DNA of 64,000 nt. Origin: Streptomyces seoulensis. GTDB lineage: Bacteria > Actinomycetota > Actinomycetes > Streptomycetales > Streptomycetaceae. Positions 47,392 to 57,407 of the stretch are shown piece after piece; positions within the stretch are counted from its first letter, which is position 1, and every line of letters starts with the position of its first letter. Under the pieces are notes generated by a model that saw only the letters and a list, made by a program, of their open reading frames with translations, did not search any database and was not told where the DNA came from. Position numbers and translations under genes: made by a program. Location: positions 3,943,001 to 4,007,000 of the forward strand of contig NZ_AP025667.1 in NCBI RefSeq assembly GCF_022846655.1, in the 5' to 3' direction.

Positions 47392-50355
47392 TCAGATCGG
47401 CTGGGGTTCGAAGTCCCAGTACGGGCGGGAGTGGGAGCGCATGTAGCGGGTCTGGTCGTGGTTGGCGCCGTGGCTGGCGGAGAGGGTGTTGAGGGCCAGG
47501 CGTTCCAGGGTCGCCGCTTCCTCCATGCGTCCCAGGGCGCGCAGGTCGAGGGCGAGGGCGGCGCGGAGGTTGGCGGAGAGGACGTGGCCGGCGCCCATGG
47601 CGGGGATCGCCCGGCGCAGGGCGTCGCGGCCCACGCGTTCGGCCTCTTCCAGGTCGCCCACGGCGGCGAGGGCGGCCGTGCAGTTCATCGCGCAGCCCAG
47701 GGACCAGACGTGGTCCCGGCCGATCGCGGCCTCCATCTGCCGGGTCGACTCCTCCGCGAGCCTCAGCCCCTCGTCCACCTCGCCGTCGTCCAGCAGCGTC
47801 AGCGCGCAGTTGTTGCGGGCCCCGATCGCGTACGGGTGGAGCTCGCCCAGCCGCTGGGTGTACGACTCGGCGGCGCTCTCGGCCAGCCCGCGGGACTTGG
47901 GGCGGTCACCCAGGACGCGCAGCAGCATCGCGTAGTCGAGGGAGACCATGAGCACGTCGGGGTGGTCGGCGCCGCTGACCTCCTTGAGGCGCCTGCGGGC
48001 GTCTCGCATCATCTCGCGGGCCTCCTCGAACTCGGCGTCCCGCCGCAGGCAGAGGGCGAGGTTGTGCTCGGCGAGAAGGGTCTGCCGGTGGGCCTCGTCG
48101 AGGGTCCGGCGCATCAGGTGCACGTTGTACGACTGGAGGCTGCGCGCCTCCCGCAGGCGCCCGAGCAGGCGGAGCATACGGGCGGTGTAGTAGCCGGACT
48201 GGAGGGTGCGGCGGGCCCGCGCGCCCAGGAGGCCGACCCGGCGTTCGTACACCTCGCGGTGGAGCTTGCCGGACTGCTCGTAGTGGCCCTGGAGGCCGAG
48301 CGCGAGGGCGAGGTTGGTGCGGAACTGGAGGGTCTGCGGGACATAGCGGTCGCCGAGCCAGTCGGTGGCGTTCTGCGCCGCCTCCTCGTACAGGTCCCGC
48401 GCCGCGTCGTAGCGGCCGCGCGCCATCAGGGTGGCGCCGAGGCCGTCCTTGGCGCGCAGCAGTTCCAGGCCGCTGTCGACGCCCGCCTCGGCGAGGATGC
48501 CGAGGATGCTGCGGTCGACCCGCTCCGCCTCCTCGTACCGGCCGAGGCCGCGCAGCATCCGGGCCTGCTGGTGGGCGGCGGCCAGCACACCCCGGTCGGT
48601 GGGCTCGGAGGTGCGCCGCCAGCGGTCCAGCACCCGCCGGGTCAGCGTGTACCCGTCCTGGTACTCGCCGCGCACCCGCAGGTAGTCGAGGCAGTTCAGC
48701 AGCAGTCGGCGGACGTCGCCGTCGTCGGAGTCGAGGGCGCCGGAGGGTTCGAGGTGCGGGAGGATCTCGGCGTAGCGGTGCCAGTTGCGCGGTGACCCCG
48801 GTTCGCCCGGGTCGGAGGCGACCAGGACGCGGGCGGCGGTGGCGGAGTAGCCGCGCTCGGACTCGGGGGTCAGGGAGTCACGGATGAAGCGGTGGAAGCT
48901 GCGGTGCATGCGCAGCGACACGACGCTGGCGGTGGTCTCCTGCCCGGCCTCGGTGGCGAACTCCACGCGCATGGAGGCGATCTCGGAGATGGTCAGCAGC
49001 GCGGAGTCCCAGCTCCCGGGTTCGGTGACGGGCCCGGCGAGATGGGTGGGCAGGTCGCTGGGGCGGGCCGAGCGCAGCAGCCGGACGGGGAGCATGTCGG
49101 GCGAGAAGAACGTGAGCAGGAGCAGCAGTTCGTACACCGAGGGGGAGCGCGCGGCCAGGGAGTCGAGCGTCCGGGCCCACACCTGCCGGTGCGCGGCGGG
49201 GACTTCGGGCGCCGCACCGGTGTCGGGCCGCAGGGCGCGCAGATAGCGGGTGATGTCGGCGCCGGGGTGGGCGTCGATCCAGGCCGCGCTCTGGTCGATG
49301 ACGAGCGGCAGGTCGCCCAGGGCTTCGGCGAGTTCACCGGCCTGGGCCTCGGTCATGCGGGGCGCGCGGCGGCAGGCGAAGGCGATGCTCTCGGTGCGCT
49401 CGAAGGGCGGCAGGGCGTACGGCTTGGCTCCGTACCTGGACCACTCGGTGCTCTGTGAGGTGAGCAGGACCTGCCCGCGCCCCTCGGGCAGCAGGGGCGC
49501 GATGCCGTCGAGGTCCTCGGCACCGTCGAAGATGATCAGCCAGCGCCCCTTCTCGTCGCGTCCGAGCGCCCCCTGCACCGCCTCGATCTGCCCGGTGAGC
49601 TGGTCGCCCTCGCTCAGCCCGACCTCCCTGGCGAGCGCCGCGAACCCTTCGCGGGCGGCCGCCTTGGTGGCGGCGGGCACCCACCAGATGAGGTCGTACT
49701 CGCTGCCGAACCGGCTCACGTACTCGACGGCGGCCTGGCTCTTGCCGACGCCGGGCGGCCCGTGCAGCAGCACCCGGCTGCCGTGCTCGCCGCCGGAGTC
49801 GAGCACGTCGTGCACCTCGTTCAGCAGGTCCTCGCGGCCGGTGAACCGGGGGCTCTTGCGCGGGGCGTTGGACACGTCCGGCGGGTCCTCGGGGTAGCGC
49901 GGGCCCTCGTCCCGGCGGGAGTAGGGGGCGCCGGGCAGCAGCCCCACCTCGGCCAGCACCCGGCGTCTGGCCTCCTCCGGGCCGACCCCGCGCAGGGTGA
50001 CGGCGCCCAGGCTCACCGCCTCGTCGGGCAGGGCGCGGGTCGTCACGGTGACCGCTCCCACCCGGTCGTGCAGGCGGGGCATCACCTCGCGCAGCACCCG
50101 TGCCCACTCCTGGTTGCGTCCGGTGTCGAAGCGCAGGTACCAGTCGTCCAGCACGAGCAGGACGCGTCCGGGGCGGCCGAAGAACGCCTCCAGCGACCCC
50201 ATGTCGGGCAGTCGGCTCAGCGGGGACCACCGGATGCTGTGGACCGCGCAGCCCTCCTGGGCGAGCACCCAGGAGATCCACTGCGCCCAGCCGTTGCTCA
50301 CCCCGGCGTAGACGAGCGACACGGGGAGCGGGTAGGTCAAGCGCCCTACGGTCAT
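47392..50355 (-). CDS. FxSxx-COOH system TIR-like/NB-ARC/TPR protein (FxsT, third copy)
   Basis: A 987-residue protein. Residues ~10-115 are TIR-like (VSLVYAGVSNGWAQWISWVL, RVLLVLDDWYL). An NB-ARC/STAND ATPase follows, with FTGREDLLNEV, Walker A GPPGVGKS (199-206) and Walker B GRWLIIFDGAED. About 500 residues of TPR-type helical repeats then run to a terminal YWDFEPQPI. STAND proteins act as regulated switches, with TPRs as the sensing part. The ATG at 50355 has GGAG 7 nt upstream; the open frame continues upstream without a site. It is the most divergent of the three paralogues in its TIR-like part. Confidence 0.88.
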   Translation of the reverse strand: MTVGRLTYPLPVSLVYAGVSNGWAQWISWVLAQEGCAVHSIRWSPLSRLPDMGSLEAFFGRPGRVLLVLDDWYLRFDTGRNQEWARVLREVMPRLHDRVGAVTVTTRALPDEAVSLGAVTLRGVGPEEARRRVLAEVGLLPGAPYSRRDEGPRYPEDPPDVSNAPRKSPRFTGREDLLNEVHDVLDSGGEHGSRVLLHGPPGVGKSQAAVEYVSRFGSEYDLIWWVPAATKAAAREGFAALAREVGLSEGDQLTGQIEAVQGALGRDEKGRWLIIFDGAEDLDGIAPLLPEGRGQVLLTSQSTEWSRYGAKPYALPPFERTESIAFACRRAPRMTEAQAGELAEALGDLPLVIDQSAAWIDAHPGADITRYLRALRPDTGAAPEVPAAHRQVWARTLDSLAARSPSVYELLLLLTFFSPDMLPVRLLRSARPSDLPTHLAGPVTEPGSWDSALLTISEIASMRVEFATEAGQETTASVVSLRMHRSFHRFIRDSLTPESERGYSATAARVLVASDPGEPGSPRNWHRYAEILPHLEPSGALDSDDGDVRRLLLNCLDYLRVRGEYQDGYTLTRRVLDRWRRTSEPTDRGVLAAAHQQARMLRGLGRYEEAERVDRSILGILAEAGVDSGLELLRAKDGLGATLMARGRYDAARDLYEEAAQNATDWLGDRYVPQTLQFRTNLALALGLQGHYEQSGKLHREVYERRVGLLGARARRTLQSGYYTARMLRLLGRLREARSLQSYNVHLMRRTLDEAHRQTLLAEHNLALCLRRDAEFEEAREMMRDARRRLKEVSGADHPDVLMVSLDYAMLLRVLGDRPKSRGLAESAAESYTQRLGELHPYAIGARNNCALTLLDDGEVDEGLRLAEESTRQMEAAIGRDHVWSLGCAMNCTAALAAVGDLEEAERVGRDALRRAIPAMGAGHVLSANLRAALALDLRALGRMEEAATLERLALNTLSASHGANHDQTRYMRSHSRPYWDFEPQPI

Positions 50356-50509
50356 GGGCTGGCTCCTGCACGGGAGTGAGGGTGTGAGAAGGCGGTTCGT
50401 GCCGATCGGGCCACGAATCCCCCGCCGCGTCGCATACTTGCCGGTCCGGACACTTCCGGCAACGCCCGGGGACCACCGGATGGTTCCCGGCGTCCGGCTC
50501 GGGCCACCG

Positions 50510-53497
50510 TCACAGCGGCTGCGGCTCGAAGTCCCAGTACGGGCGCAGCCGGCGCTGGGCGTCACGGGTGTGCGGATGCTCCGTGCCCAGGGTGTCGGTC
50601 AGCGTCCGTACCGCGTACCGCTCGTGTCCGGCTGCCTCGGCCGATTCGCCGAGTCCGCGCAGGTCGTCGGCGAGGGCGGTGCGCGCGGAGAGGGACAGCG
50701 GGTGGGTGGCCCCGAGCAGGCGGGCCGCGCCGCGGGCGGTCTCCCGGCTCAGCTCGTGGGCGCCCCGCACGTCGTAGGCGAGGCTGCGGGCGCCGCTCAG
50801 GTTCAGGGCGCAGCCCAGCGTCCAGGGGTGGTCGCGCCCGACCGCGCCCGCCATGCCCTGGTGCGCCGCCTCGGCCAGGGCCAGCGCCCGCTGGTGGGCG
50901 CCGGTGTGCCCGACGGCCAGGCCGAGGTTGCCGAGCGCGCCGATGGTGTACGGGTGCTGGGGGCCGAGGAGTTCGCCGTAGAGCCCGGCGACGGACTCGG
51001 TCACGCGCAACGCCGTCTGGAGGTCGCCGTGTTCGCGCAGGAAGGCGGCGTGGTCGGACTGGATCACCAGGGTGTCGGGGTGGCGCGGGCCGAGGACCTG
51101 GGCGGCGCGGTGGGCGGCTCCGGACAGCCGTTCCGCCGCCTCGGCGTAGTCCCCGGCCCGGCGGCGGGAGACGCCCAGTTGGTGGTCGGCCAGGATGGAC
51201 TGCGGGTGCCGTTCGTCGGAGAGCTGCCGCAGCATGCGCACGATCTGCTCCAGCCGCGACACGGACTCGGGGTAGTCGCCCAGCATCCGGATCAGGCGGG
51301 CGTAGACGGCGCCGGAGTGCAGGGTGAGGTGATGGCGCGAGCGCAGCCGCCGCTGCCGGATCTGGAGCACGTCCCGGAGGATGGCGCGCGCCTCGGGATA
51401 GCGGCCGAGGAGCAGCAAGGCGAGGCCCTGGTTGTGGCGGGCGGCCAGGGTCTGCGGGGCCTCGGTGCCGAACTGGTCCGCGAAGCGTGCCGCCGCCTCA
51501 CCGAACAGTTCGCGGGCCTGGGCGTACCGGCCGAGTGCCAGCAGGGTGCTGCCCAACGCGTCCTTGGCGCGCAGCAGTTCGGGGTGGTCCTCGGGCCGGT
51601 CGGCCTCCAGCCGGGCGACCACCGCGAGGCCCAGCCGTTCGGCGCGCGGATAGTGGCCCGCCATCCGCAGGATGCCGGCCAGCTTGTGCTGGAGGGAGAG
51701 CAGCGCGCCGTGGGCGGGATCGAGGTCGCGCCGCCAATGCGCGTGCACCTCCTCGCAGAGCTTGAGTGCGGTGCGGTACTCGCCGCGCACCCGGAGGTAC
51801 TCGACGCAGTTCAGCACCAGGTCCTGGACGGCGGCGCGGGTGGAGTCGAAGGCGCCCGCGAAGCCGAGGTGCGGGACGAGCAGGGCGTACCGCTCCCAGT
51901 CGCGGGTGTCGGCGGGGCGCCGGGGGTCGGCGCCGACGAGGACCTGGCAGGCGGTGTCGGCGTACCTCCGGCGTTGTGCGGGGGTGAGGTTCTCGCGCAG
52001 GAAGCGCTGGTAGAGGCGGTGCATCCGGACCTGTTCCACGGCCGGGTTCTCGGCCAGGTCCTGCTCGTAGTCCAGTCGTACGGCCGTGAACTCGGAGAGC
52101 CCGCGCAGGGCCAGGTGCCAGGAGCGGGGGTCGCGGACCAGTTCGTCCAGGGCGGGCGGCAGGTCGCCGTGGCGTACCTCGGTGAGCAGGCGGACCGGGA
52201 TCTCGTCGGGGGCGAAGAAGGCCAGCAGGTTGAGGAGTTCGGCGGCTTCCGGGTTGCGCTCGCGCAAGGTCGCGAGGGTGGTGGACCAGGCGGTGCGGAA
52301 GGCGTCGGGGTAGTCGTGGGCGGGGGCCTCTCCGGCGTCGTCCGCTTCGCCGGGCTCCTCCCTCAGCAGCCGCAGGTACTCGGCGGCGGGCACGTCGTTG
52401 GCGGCGAGCCAGGCGGCGCTCTGGGCGAGGAGCAGCGGCAGGTCGAGCACGGTCGCGGCCAGCTCGTCGGCCTCGCCGGGGCCGAGCCGGGGGGCGCGGC
52501 GGCGTACGTAGGCGACGCTCTCGGCACGGGTGAAGGCGTGGACGCCGCTCACCCGGGTGCCGGGGACGTCGGACCAGTCGCGGGTGGTTGCGGTGAGCAG
52601 GACGTGGGCGGGGCCGTCCGGGAGGAGGTCGGTGAGCTGGGCGGGGTCCTCGGCGCCGTCGAAGACCAGCAGCCAGCGGCCGGGCCGGGCGGCGTGGGCG
52701 GCCTCGTGCACGGCCCTGATCCGCTCGCCGATCCGCTCTCCCACGGACAGGCCGAGGCGGGGCGCGAGGGCGGCCAGCCGCTCGCGGGCCTTGGCGCGGT
52801 GGCTGGCGTCGATCCACCAGACCACGTCGTAGTCGCTGCCGAAGCGGTGGGTGTACTCGACGGCGATCTGGGTCTTGCCGGTGCCGCTGACGCCGTGCAG
52901 CACGATCCGGGCGGCGCCGTCCTCGGGGGTGTGCCCGGTGAGCGCGGCGCGGATGCGCTCCAGTTCGGCGTCGCGGCCGGTGAAGCGGCGGTTGCGGCGG
53001 GGGGTGTCGAAGACCTCGGGCGGTTCGTTGGGGAAGCGTGGCGCGGCCAGGGGTGCGGGCCGGGCCGGGCGGGCGGGGTCGATGGAGAGCCGGCGCAGCA
53101 GCCTGCGGGCCGCCTCCTGCTCGTCCAGGTCGTGCAGGTCGGCGGGGTCCAGCAGGCGTACGGCCTCGGGGACGGGCTGGGTGGCCACGGTGACGGCGGC
53201 GAACCGGTCGCCCTGCCGGTCGAGGGTGTCGCGCAGGACGCGGTTCCAGTCGTCCTCGGGGATGGGGCCGAGTCCGAAGTACCAGTTGTCCAGGACGAGG
53301 AGTACCCGGCCGGGGGCGCGGGCGAGGGCGCCGAGTTCGTCCTCGAAGGGCACGTCGACGCGCGGGTCCCAGCGTTCCAGGGCGACCTGGTGGCCGCGCG
53401 CCCCGAGCTGGTGGGCGATCCAGGCGGCCCAGGGCCGGTTGAACCCGGCGTAGCTGATCGTGATGTGCCGGTCGTCGGCGTCTCTCCGGCTGTCCAT
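50510..53497 (-). CDS. FxSxx-COOH system TIR-like/NB-ARC/TPR protein (FxsT, second copy)
   Basis: A 995-residue protein. TIR-like N-terminus (HITISYAGFNRPWAAWIAHQ, RVLLVLDNWYF), then an NB-ARC module (FTGRDAELERI, Walker A GVSGTGKT ~202-209, Walker B RWLLVFDGAED), a winged-helix region (LLAFFAPDEIPVRLL) and TPR repeats ending YWDFEPQPL. The chosen ATG at 53497 has GGAGG 11 nt upstream; a GTG four codons earlier overlaps that site. It starts 56 nt after the first FxsT gene and ends 155 nt before the third. Confidence 0.9.
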   Translation of the reverse strand: MDSRRDADDRHITISYAGFNRPWAAWIAHQLGARGHQVALERWDPRVDVPFEDELGALARAPGRVLLVLDNWYFGLGPIPEDDWNRVLRDTLDRQGDRFAAVTVATQPVPEAVRLLDPADLHDLDEQEAARRLLRRLSIDPARPARPAPLAAPRFPNEPPEVFDTPRRNRRFTGRDAELERIRAALTGHTPEDGAARIVLHGVSGTGKTQIAVEYTHRFGSDYDVVWWIDASHRAKARERLAALAPRLGLSVGERIGERIRAVHEAAHAARPGRWLLVFDGAEDPAQLTDLLPDGPAHVLLTATTRDWSDVPGTRVSGVHAFTRAESVAYVRRRAPRLGPGEADELAATVLDLPLLLAQSAAWLAANDVPAAEYLRLLREEPGEADDAGEAPAHDYPDAFRTAWSTTLATLRERNPEAAELLNLLAFFAPDEIPVRLLTEVRHGDLPPALDELVRDPRSWHLALRGLSEFTAVRLDYEQDLAENPAVEQVRMHRLYQRFLRENLTPAQRRRYADTACQVLVGADPRRPADTRDWERYALLVPHLGFAGAFDSTRAAVQDLVLNCVEYLRVRGEYRTALKLCEEVHAHWRRDLDPAHGALLSLQHKLAGILRMAGHYPRAERLGLAVVARLEADRPEDHPELLRAKDALGSTLLALGRYAQARELFGEAAARFADQFGTEAPQTLAARHNQGLALLLLGRYPEARAILRDVLQIRQRRLRSRHHLTLHSGAVYARLIRMLGDYPESVSRLEQIVRMLRQLSDERHPQSILADHQLGVSRRRAGDYAEAAERLSGAAHRAAQVLGPRHPDTLVIQSDHAAFLREHGDLQTALRVTESVAGLYGELLGPQHPYTIGALGNLGLAVGHTGAHQRALALAEAAHQGMAGAVGRDHPWTLGCALNLSGARSLAYDVRGAHELSRETARGAARLLGATHPLSLSARTALADDLRGLGESAEAAGHERYAVRTLTDTLGTEHPHTRDAQRRLRPYWDFEPQPL

Positions 53498-53552
53498 GGG
53501 CGTCGTCACCTCCGCGGCCGCGCTGCACGGGGTGCGGCGCCTTCCTTACGGG

Positions 53553-56500
53553 TCAGATGGGCTGGGGTTCGAAGTCCCAGTGGGGTCGTCTGAGTACCTC
53601 CGCCGAGCGGGTGTGGGGGTGCTGGGGGCCGAGGGTCTCGCGGAGCCGGGTCACCGTGTCGTGCCGCAGTTCCTCGGCCTCCTCGGACCGGCCGAGGGTG
53701 CGCAGGTCGCAGGCGCGGGCGGTGGCCGCGGCAAGGGTGAGGGGGTGGGCGGTGCCGAGTTTCCGGGCGGCGGCCGCGTGCAGTTCGGTGTCGTGGGCGA
53801 GGCTGATCGGCGCCTGTTCGTTCTGGGCGAGCCGGGCGGCGAGGTTGAGCCGGCAGCCCAGGGTCCACGGGTGGTCGTCGCCGACGGCGCGGGTCATCAG
53901 TTGCCAGGCGTTGTGCGCGGAGACCTCGGACTCGCCGCGTTCGTCGCCGTCGGCCCACTGGGCGAGGGAGAGGTTGGCGAGGGAGCCGGCGGTGTACGGG
54001 TGGTCGGGGCCGAGCAGGCGCAGATAGCGGTCGTACAGGGTGTCGGCCAGGTCGTGGGCGGCGCGCGGGCTGCTCATGCGGAGCAGGGTGGCCTGGTCGG
54101 AGGCCATCATCAGGGTGTCGGGGTGGAGTTCGCCCTGCACCTGGTGCGAGCGGGTGAGGACGCTGGTGAACAGGGCGGTGGCCTCGTCGAGCCGGCCGTC
54201 GCGGCGCAGGCACTGGGCGAGGTTGTGCTCGGCGCGCAGGGTCTGCGGGTGGAGCGGGCCGAGGACGCGGCTGTGCAGCCGGGCGTTGTTCTCCTGTGCG
54301 GTCAGGGCCCGGCGGTAGCGGCCGAGCAGCCGGGTCATCCAGGCCAGGCACAGTCCGGAGTAGAGGGTCTCGTAGTGGTCGGCTCCCAGGTCGCGGGCCC
54401 GCAGCTCGAACAACTCGCCGTGGATGTGCAGGGATTCGTCGTATCTGCCGAGCAGGCCGAGGGTGAGGGCCATGTTGCTGCGGGCCCGCAGCGCACGCGG
54501 TTCCTCGGGGCCCGAGCGGCCGGAGTGGCCGCGCCAGACCTCCTCGAACAGCTCGCGGGAGCGCTGGAACTGGCCGAGGGCCATCAGGGTGCCGCCCAAC
54601 CCGTCCTTGGTGCGCAGCAGTTCGGGATCGTCGGGGGCGCGGCTGCCGGACAGCTCGGCCACCGCGGCCCGGCCCACCGCCTCGGCGTCGCGGTAACGGC
54701 CCACCCGGCGCAGCAGGTTGGCGTGCTGGTGGACCAGGACCAGCATGTCGGCGTCGGCGTCCTGGTACCGGGGCCGCCAGCGGGCCACCGCCTGCTGGCA
54801 CAGGCGCAGCCCGCTGTCGTACTCGCCGCGCAGCCTGAGGGTGTCGACGCAGTCCAGGACCAGTTTGCGCACGCCCGGCTCGTCGCTGTCGAAGGTGCCG
54901 GCGAAGTCGAGGTGCGGGATGAGCGTGGTGTAGGCGTGCCAGCCGCGCCGGTCGGCCGGGCGGCCGGGGTTGGCGGCGGCCAGGACGGCGTTGGCGGCGC
55001 GCGAGAGTTCCGCCCAGCGGCCGCGGGTGAGGCCGCCGCGTACGTAACGGTGGTACATCCGGTGCATCTGCGCCGACTCCACGTCGTACTCCAGGGACGG
55101 GTCCTGGCTGTAGGTCAGGTGGATGGCGGTGAGGTCGGCGAGGCTGGCCAGGGCGTTCCGCCAGCGGGTGGAGTCGGCGAGGACGCGGGCGAGGCGGCCG
55201 GAGAACACGGAGGCGGGGGCGGTCTCGATGAGGCGCACCGGGATGGCGTCCGGGGAGAACAGCACCATCAGCTCGATGAGTTCGGCCGCCTCGGGGTCGC
55301 GCTCGCGCAGGGAGTTCAGCGTCAGGCCCCAGGAGCGTACGAAGCCCACGGGGTAGTCGTCCTCGGTGCGCACCGCCAGTTCCTCCGGGGACTGGCCCTC
55401 CAGGTCCTCCAGGTAGGCGTCCACCGGCACGGTGGGGTCGGCGATCAGCCAGGCGGTGGTCTGGGCCAGCACCAGCGGAAGGTCCTGGGCGGTCTCGGCC
55501 AGGCGCGCGGCCTGCTCGTCGGTGGACCTCGGGACCCGGCGGCGGATGAAGGCGGTGCTCTCGTTCCGGGTGAAGGGGCGCACCGTGTACTCCTGGAACC
55601 CCAGCAAGGCCGCCCAGTCCCGGCTGGTGCTGGTGATCAGCACATCGCCGGGGCCCTCGGGGAGCAGGTCGCGTATCTCGCCCATGTCGTCGGCACCGTC
55701 GAAGATCAGCAGCCAGCGGCGGCGGGGCCCGCCGCGGGTGCGTAACTCGGCGTGCACGGCGCGGATGCGCTCGCCCACGTCACGGGCGACGGCCAGGTCC
55801 AGATGGACGGCGAGCGCGGCGAGTTCCTCGCGGGCGGTGCCGCGCTGGCCCGCGGTGATCCACCAGACCACGTCGTAGCCGTCGCCGTAACGGTGGGCGT
55901 ACTCGGTGGCCAGGTGGCTCTTGCCGACGCCCGAGATGCCGTGCAGGACGACCCGGGCGCCGGTCTGGCCGAGCAGCTCGGACAGCTCCTCCAAATCGTC
56001 CTTGCGGCCGGTGAAGTAGCCGTTGCGCCGGGGGGCCTCGCGGGCCTGCTGCGGGTCGTTGGGGAAGCGCGGGCCGTCGGGGTGCGGGGGTTCCGCGCCG
56101 GACTCGACGCCCAGCCGCCGCAGGATCCTGCCCCGCGCCTCGGCCTCGTCGAGCCCGGCCACGTCGACCGGGCGCAGGATGTCCATGGCCTCGGGCAGCG
56201 GCTCGTACGTCAGGGCGATGGCGGCGAAGCGCTCGCGGTGCGGCCGGACGATCAGCCGGAACGCCTCGGTCCAGGCGGACTCGTCGCGCAGGTCGGGCCG
56301 GAGGGCGCGTTCGTTGATGAGCAGCAGGACGCGGCCGGGTGCGGCGAGCAGGGCGCTCAGGGACTCGGTGGGCGTGCGGGTGGCGGTGTCCCAGTGCAGC
56401 AGGGTGGTGGTGCAGCCCGCGCGGTCCAACTGGTGGGCGGTCCACAGCGCCCAGGGCCGGCTCTCGCCCGCGTAGCAGATGCTGATGTGCCCGGCGCCGG

Positions 56501-57407
56501 TGCGCTGGGGGGCCTGCTCCTCGGGGGCGGTCTCGGGTACCGGGTCGGGCGAGCGGACGAGCGGGGTGGGCAGCGTGTACGTCGCTCCGTCGGCGGTGTG
56601 CAGCAGTCCCCCGGCGGGGCCCACCCACTCCTCGACGGCCGTGTCCCGGCCGATGAGGATGGTCCGGGTGGAGCTGGCGGTGACGAGTTCCACGACGCGC
56701 GGGTCGGTGTCGGGGACGGTGACGGCGAACTGGCCGGGGTCGAGGGGGGAGTCGCTCAGCATCAGCCGGGGGCCGTCCCAGCCGAGGTGCAGCCGGGTCT
56801 TCGGCAGCCCCTCGGCGATGACCGCCACATCGGCGAGGGCCAGCCGCAGCGGCTGCGGTGGTTCCGGCGGGTCGAGGGCGAGCCGTACGGCGGACAGGGT
56901 GAGCAACTGCCATGCCGTGGTGGAGCGCTGGACACGCTCGGGCAGGGTCTCCCACACCTCGGTGAACCAGCGCGCGATGGCCTCGCGCTCCTCCTCGACC
57001 AGCGCACGCAGCGCGGGCCGCAGCGCCTCCTCGATGCGTACGTCGGCGTCGGGCCGGCCGCTGACGGCCTGCCAGGTGGCGGTCTCCTGGGCGACCATCG
57101 CCGGGGAGGCACCGGCGCGCAACCCCTGGAAGGTGGGCCAGAGCCGGTGGATGGGGTCGGCCTCCCCCGCGCGGGCGAGGCGGTCGGTGAGTTCGGCGCG
57201 CAGCTCCTTGAGCAGGGCCGGGTTCAGCTCGACGTATCCGAAGCCCCGGTGGGTGACGAGGTCCCCGAACCACAGGTCGACCTCGGCGGCGACGTCCAGT
57301 CCGGGCGCCACGCGCAGCCGCACGGCCCGCATCAGCTCCGGCTCGATGCGGGCGGCGATGCTGAGCAGCACCGCGAGGGTCCGGCCCGGCCGCTGCTCCG
57401 CGCTCAA
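53553..57407 (-). CDS. FxSxx-COOH system large TIR-like/NB-ARC/TPR protein (FxsT, first copy)
   Basis: A 1284-residue protein. Residues ~1-290 form an extra N-terminal module absent from the other copies. A TIR-like domain begins ~306 (GHISICYAGESRPWALWTAH), then NB-ARC (YFTGRKDDLEEL, Walker A GISGVGKS ~490-497, Walker B RWLLIFDGADD), winged helix (LMVLFSPDAIPVRLI) and TPRs ending HWDFEPQPI. The TTG start at 57407 overlaps the stop of the SAV_2336-like gene (TTGA) with GGGGG 7 nt upstream. The extra module next to MoxR/vWA-like genes recalls VMAP-type partners of such ternary systems (inference). Confidence 0.9.
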   Translation of the reverse strand: MSAEQRPGRTLAVLLSIAARIEPELMRAVRLRVAPGLDVAAEVDLWFGDLVTHRGFGYVELNPALLKELRAELTDRLARAGEADPIHRLWPTFQGLRAGASPAMVAQETATWQAVSGRPDADVRIEEALRPALRALVEEEREAIARWFTEVWETLPERVQRSTTAWQLLTLSAVRLALDPPEPPQPLRLALADVAVIAEGLPKTRLHLGWDGPRLMLSDSPLDPGQFAVTVPDTDPRVVELVTASSTRTILIGRDTAVEEWVGPAGGLLHTADGATYTLPTPLVRSPDPVPETAPEEQAPQRTGAGHISICYAGESRPWALWTAHQLDRAGCTTTLLHWDTATRTPTESLSALLAAPGRVLLLINERALRPDLRDESAWTEAFRLIVRPHRERFAAIALTYEPLPEAMDILRPVDVAGLDEAEARGRILRRLGVESGAEPPHPDGPRFPNDPQQAREAPRRNGYFTGRKDDLEELSELLGQTGARVVLHGISGVGKSHLATEYAHRYGDGYDVVWWITAGQRGTAREELAALAVHLDLAVARDVGERIRAVHAELRTRGGPRRRWLLIFDGADDMGEIRDLLPEGPGDVLITSTSRDWAALLGFQEYTVRPFTRNESTAFIRRRVPRSTDEQAARLAETAQDLPLVLAQTTAWLIADPTVPVDAYLEDLEGQSPEELAVRTEDDYPVGFVRSWGLTLNSLRERDPEAAELIELMVLFSPDAIPVRLIETAPASVFSGRLARVLADSTRWRNALASLADLTAIHLTYSQDPSLEYDVESAQMHRMYHRYVRGGLTRGRWAELSRAANAVLAAANPGRPADRRGWHAYTTLIPHLDFAGTFDSDEPGVRKLVLDCVDTLRLRGEYDSGLRLCQQAVARWRPRYQDADADMLVLVHQHANLLRRVGRYRDAEAVGRAAVAELSGSRAPDDPELLRTKDGLGGTLMALGQFQRSRELFEEVWRGHSGRSGPEEPRALRARSNMALTLGLLGRYDESLHIHGELFELRARDLGADHYETLYSGLCLAWMTRLLGRYRRALTAQENNARLHSRVLGPLHPQTLRAEHNLAQCLRRDGRLDEATALFTSVLTRSHQVQGELHPDTLMMASDQATLLRMSSPRAAHDLADTLYDRYLRLLGPDHPYTAGSLANLSLAQWADGDERGESEVSAHNAWQLMTRAVGDDHPWTLGCRLNLAARLAQNEQAPISLAHDTELHAAAARKLGTAHPLTLAAATARACDLRTLGRSEEAEELRHDTVTRLRETLGPQHPHTRSAEVLRRPHWDFEPQPI

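Noticed and set aside
47400..47425. tRNA T-arm look-alike GGTTCGAAGTCCCAG, also near 50523 and 53569
   Set aside because: It is the reverse complement of codons for the conserved WDFEPQP end of the three fxsT genes. No acceptor, D or anticodon arms surround it.
50354..53593. A 1079-codon open frame on the + strand opposite the second fxsT gene
   Set aside because: The protein is Gly/Val/Gln-rich without domains and mirrors the GC-biased codons of the antisense gene; the NB-ARC/TPR gene on the other strand is clearly real.
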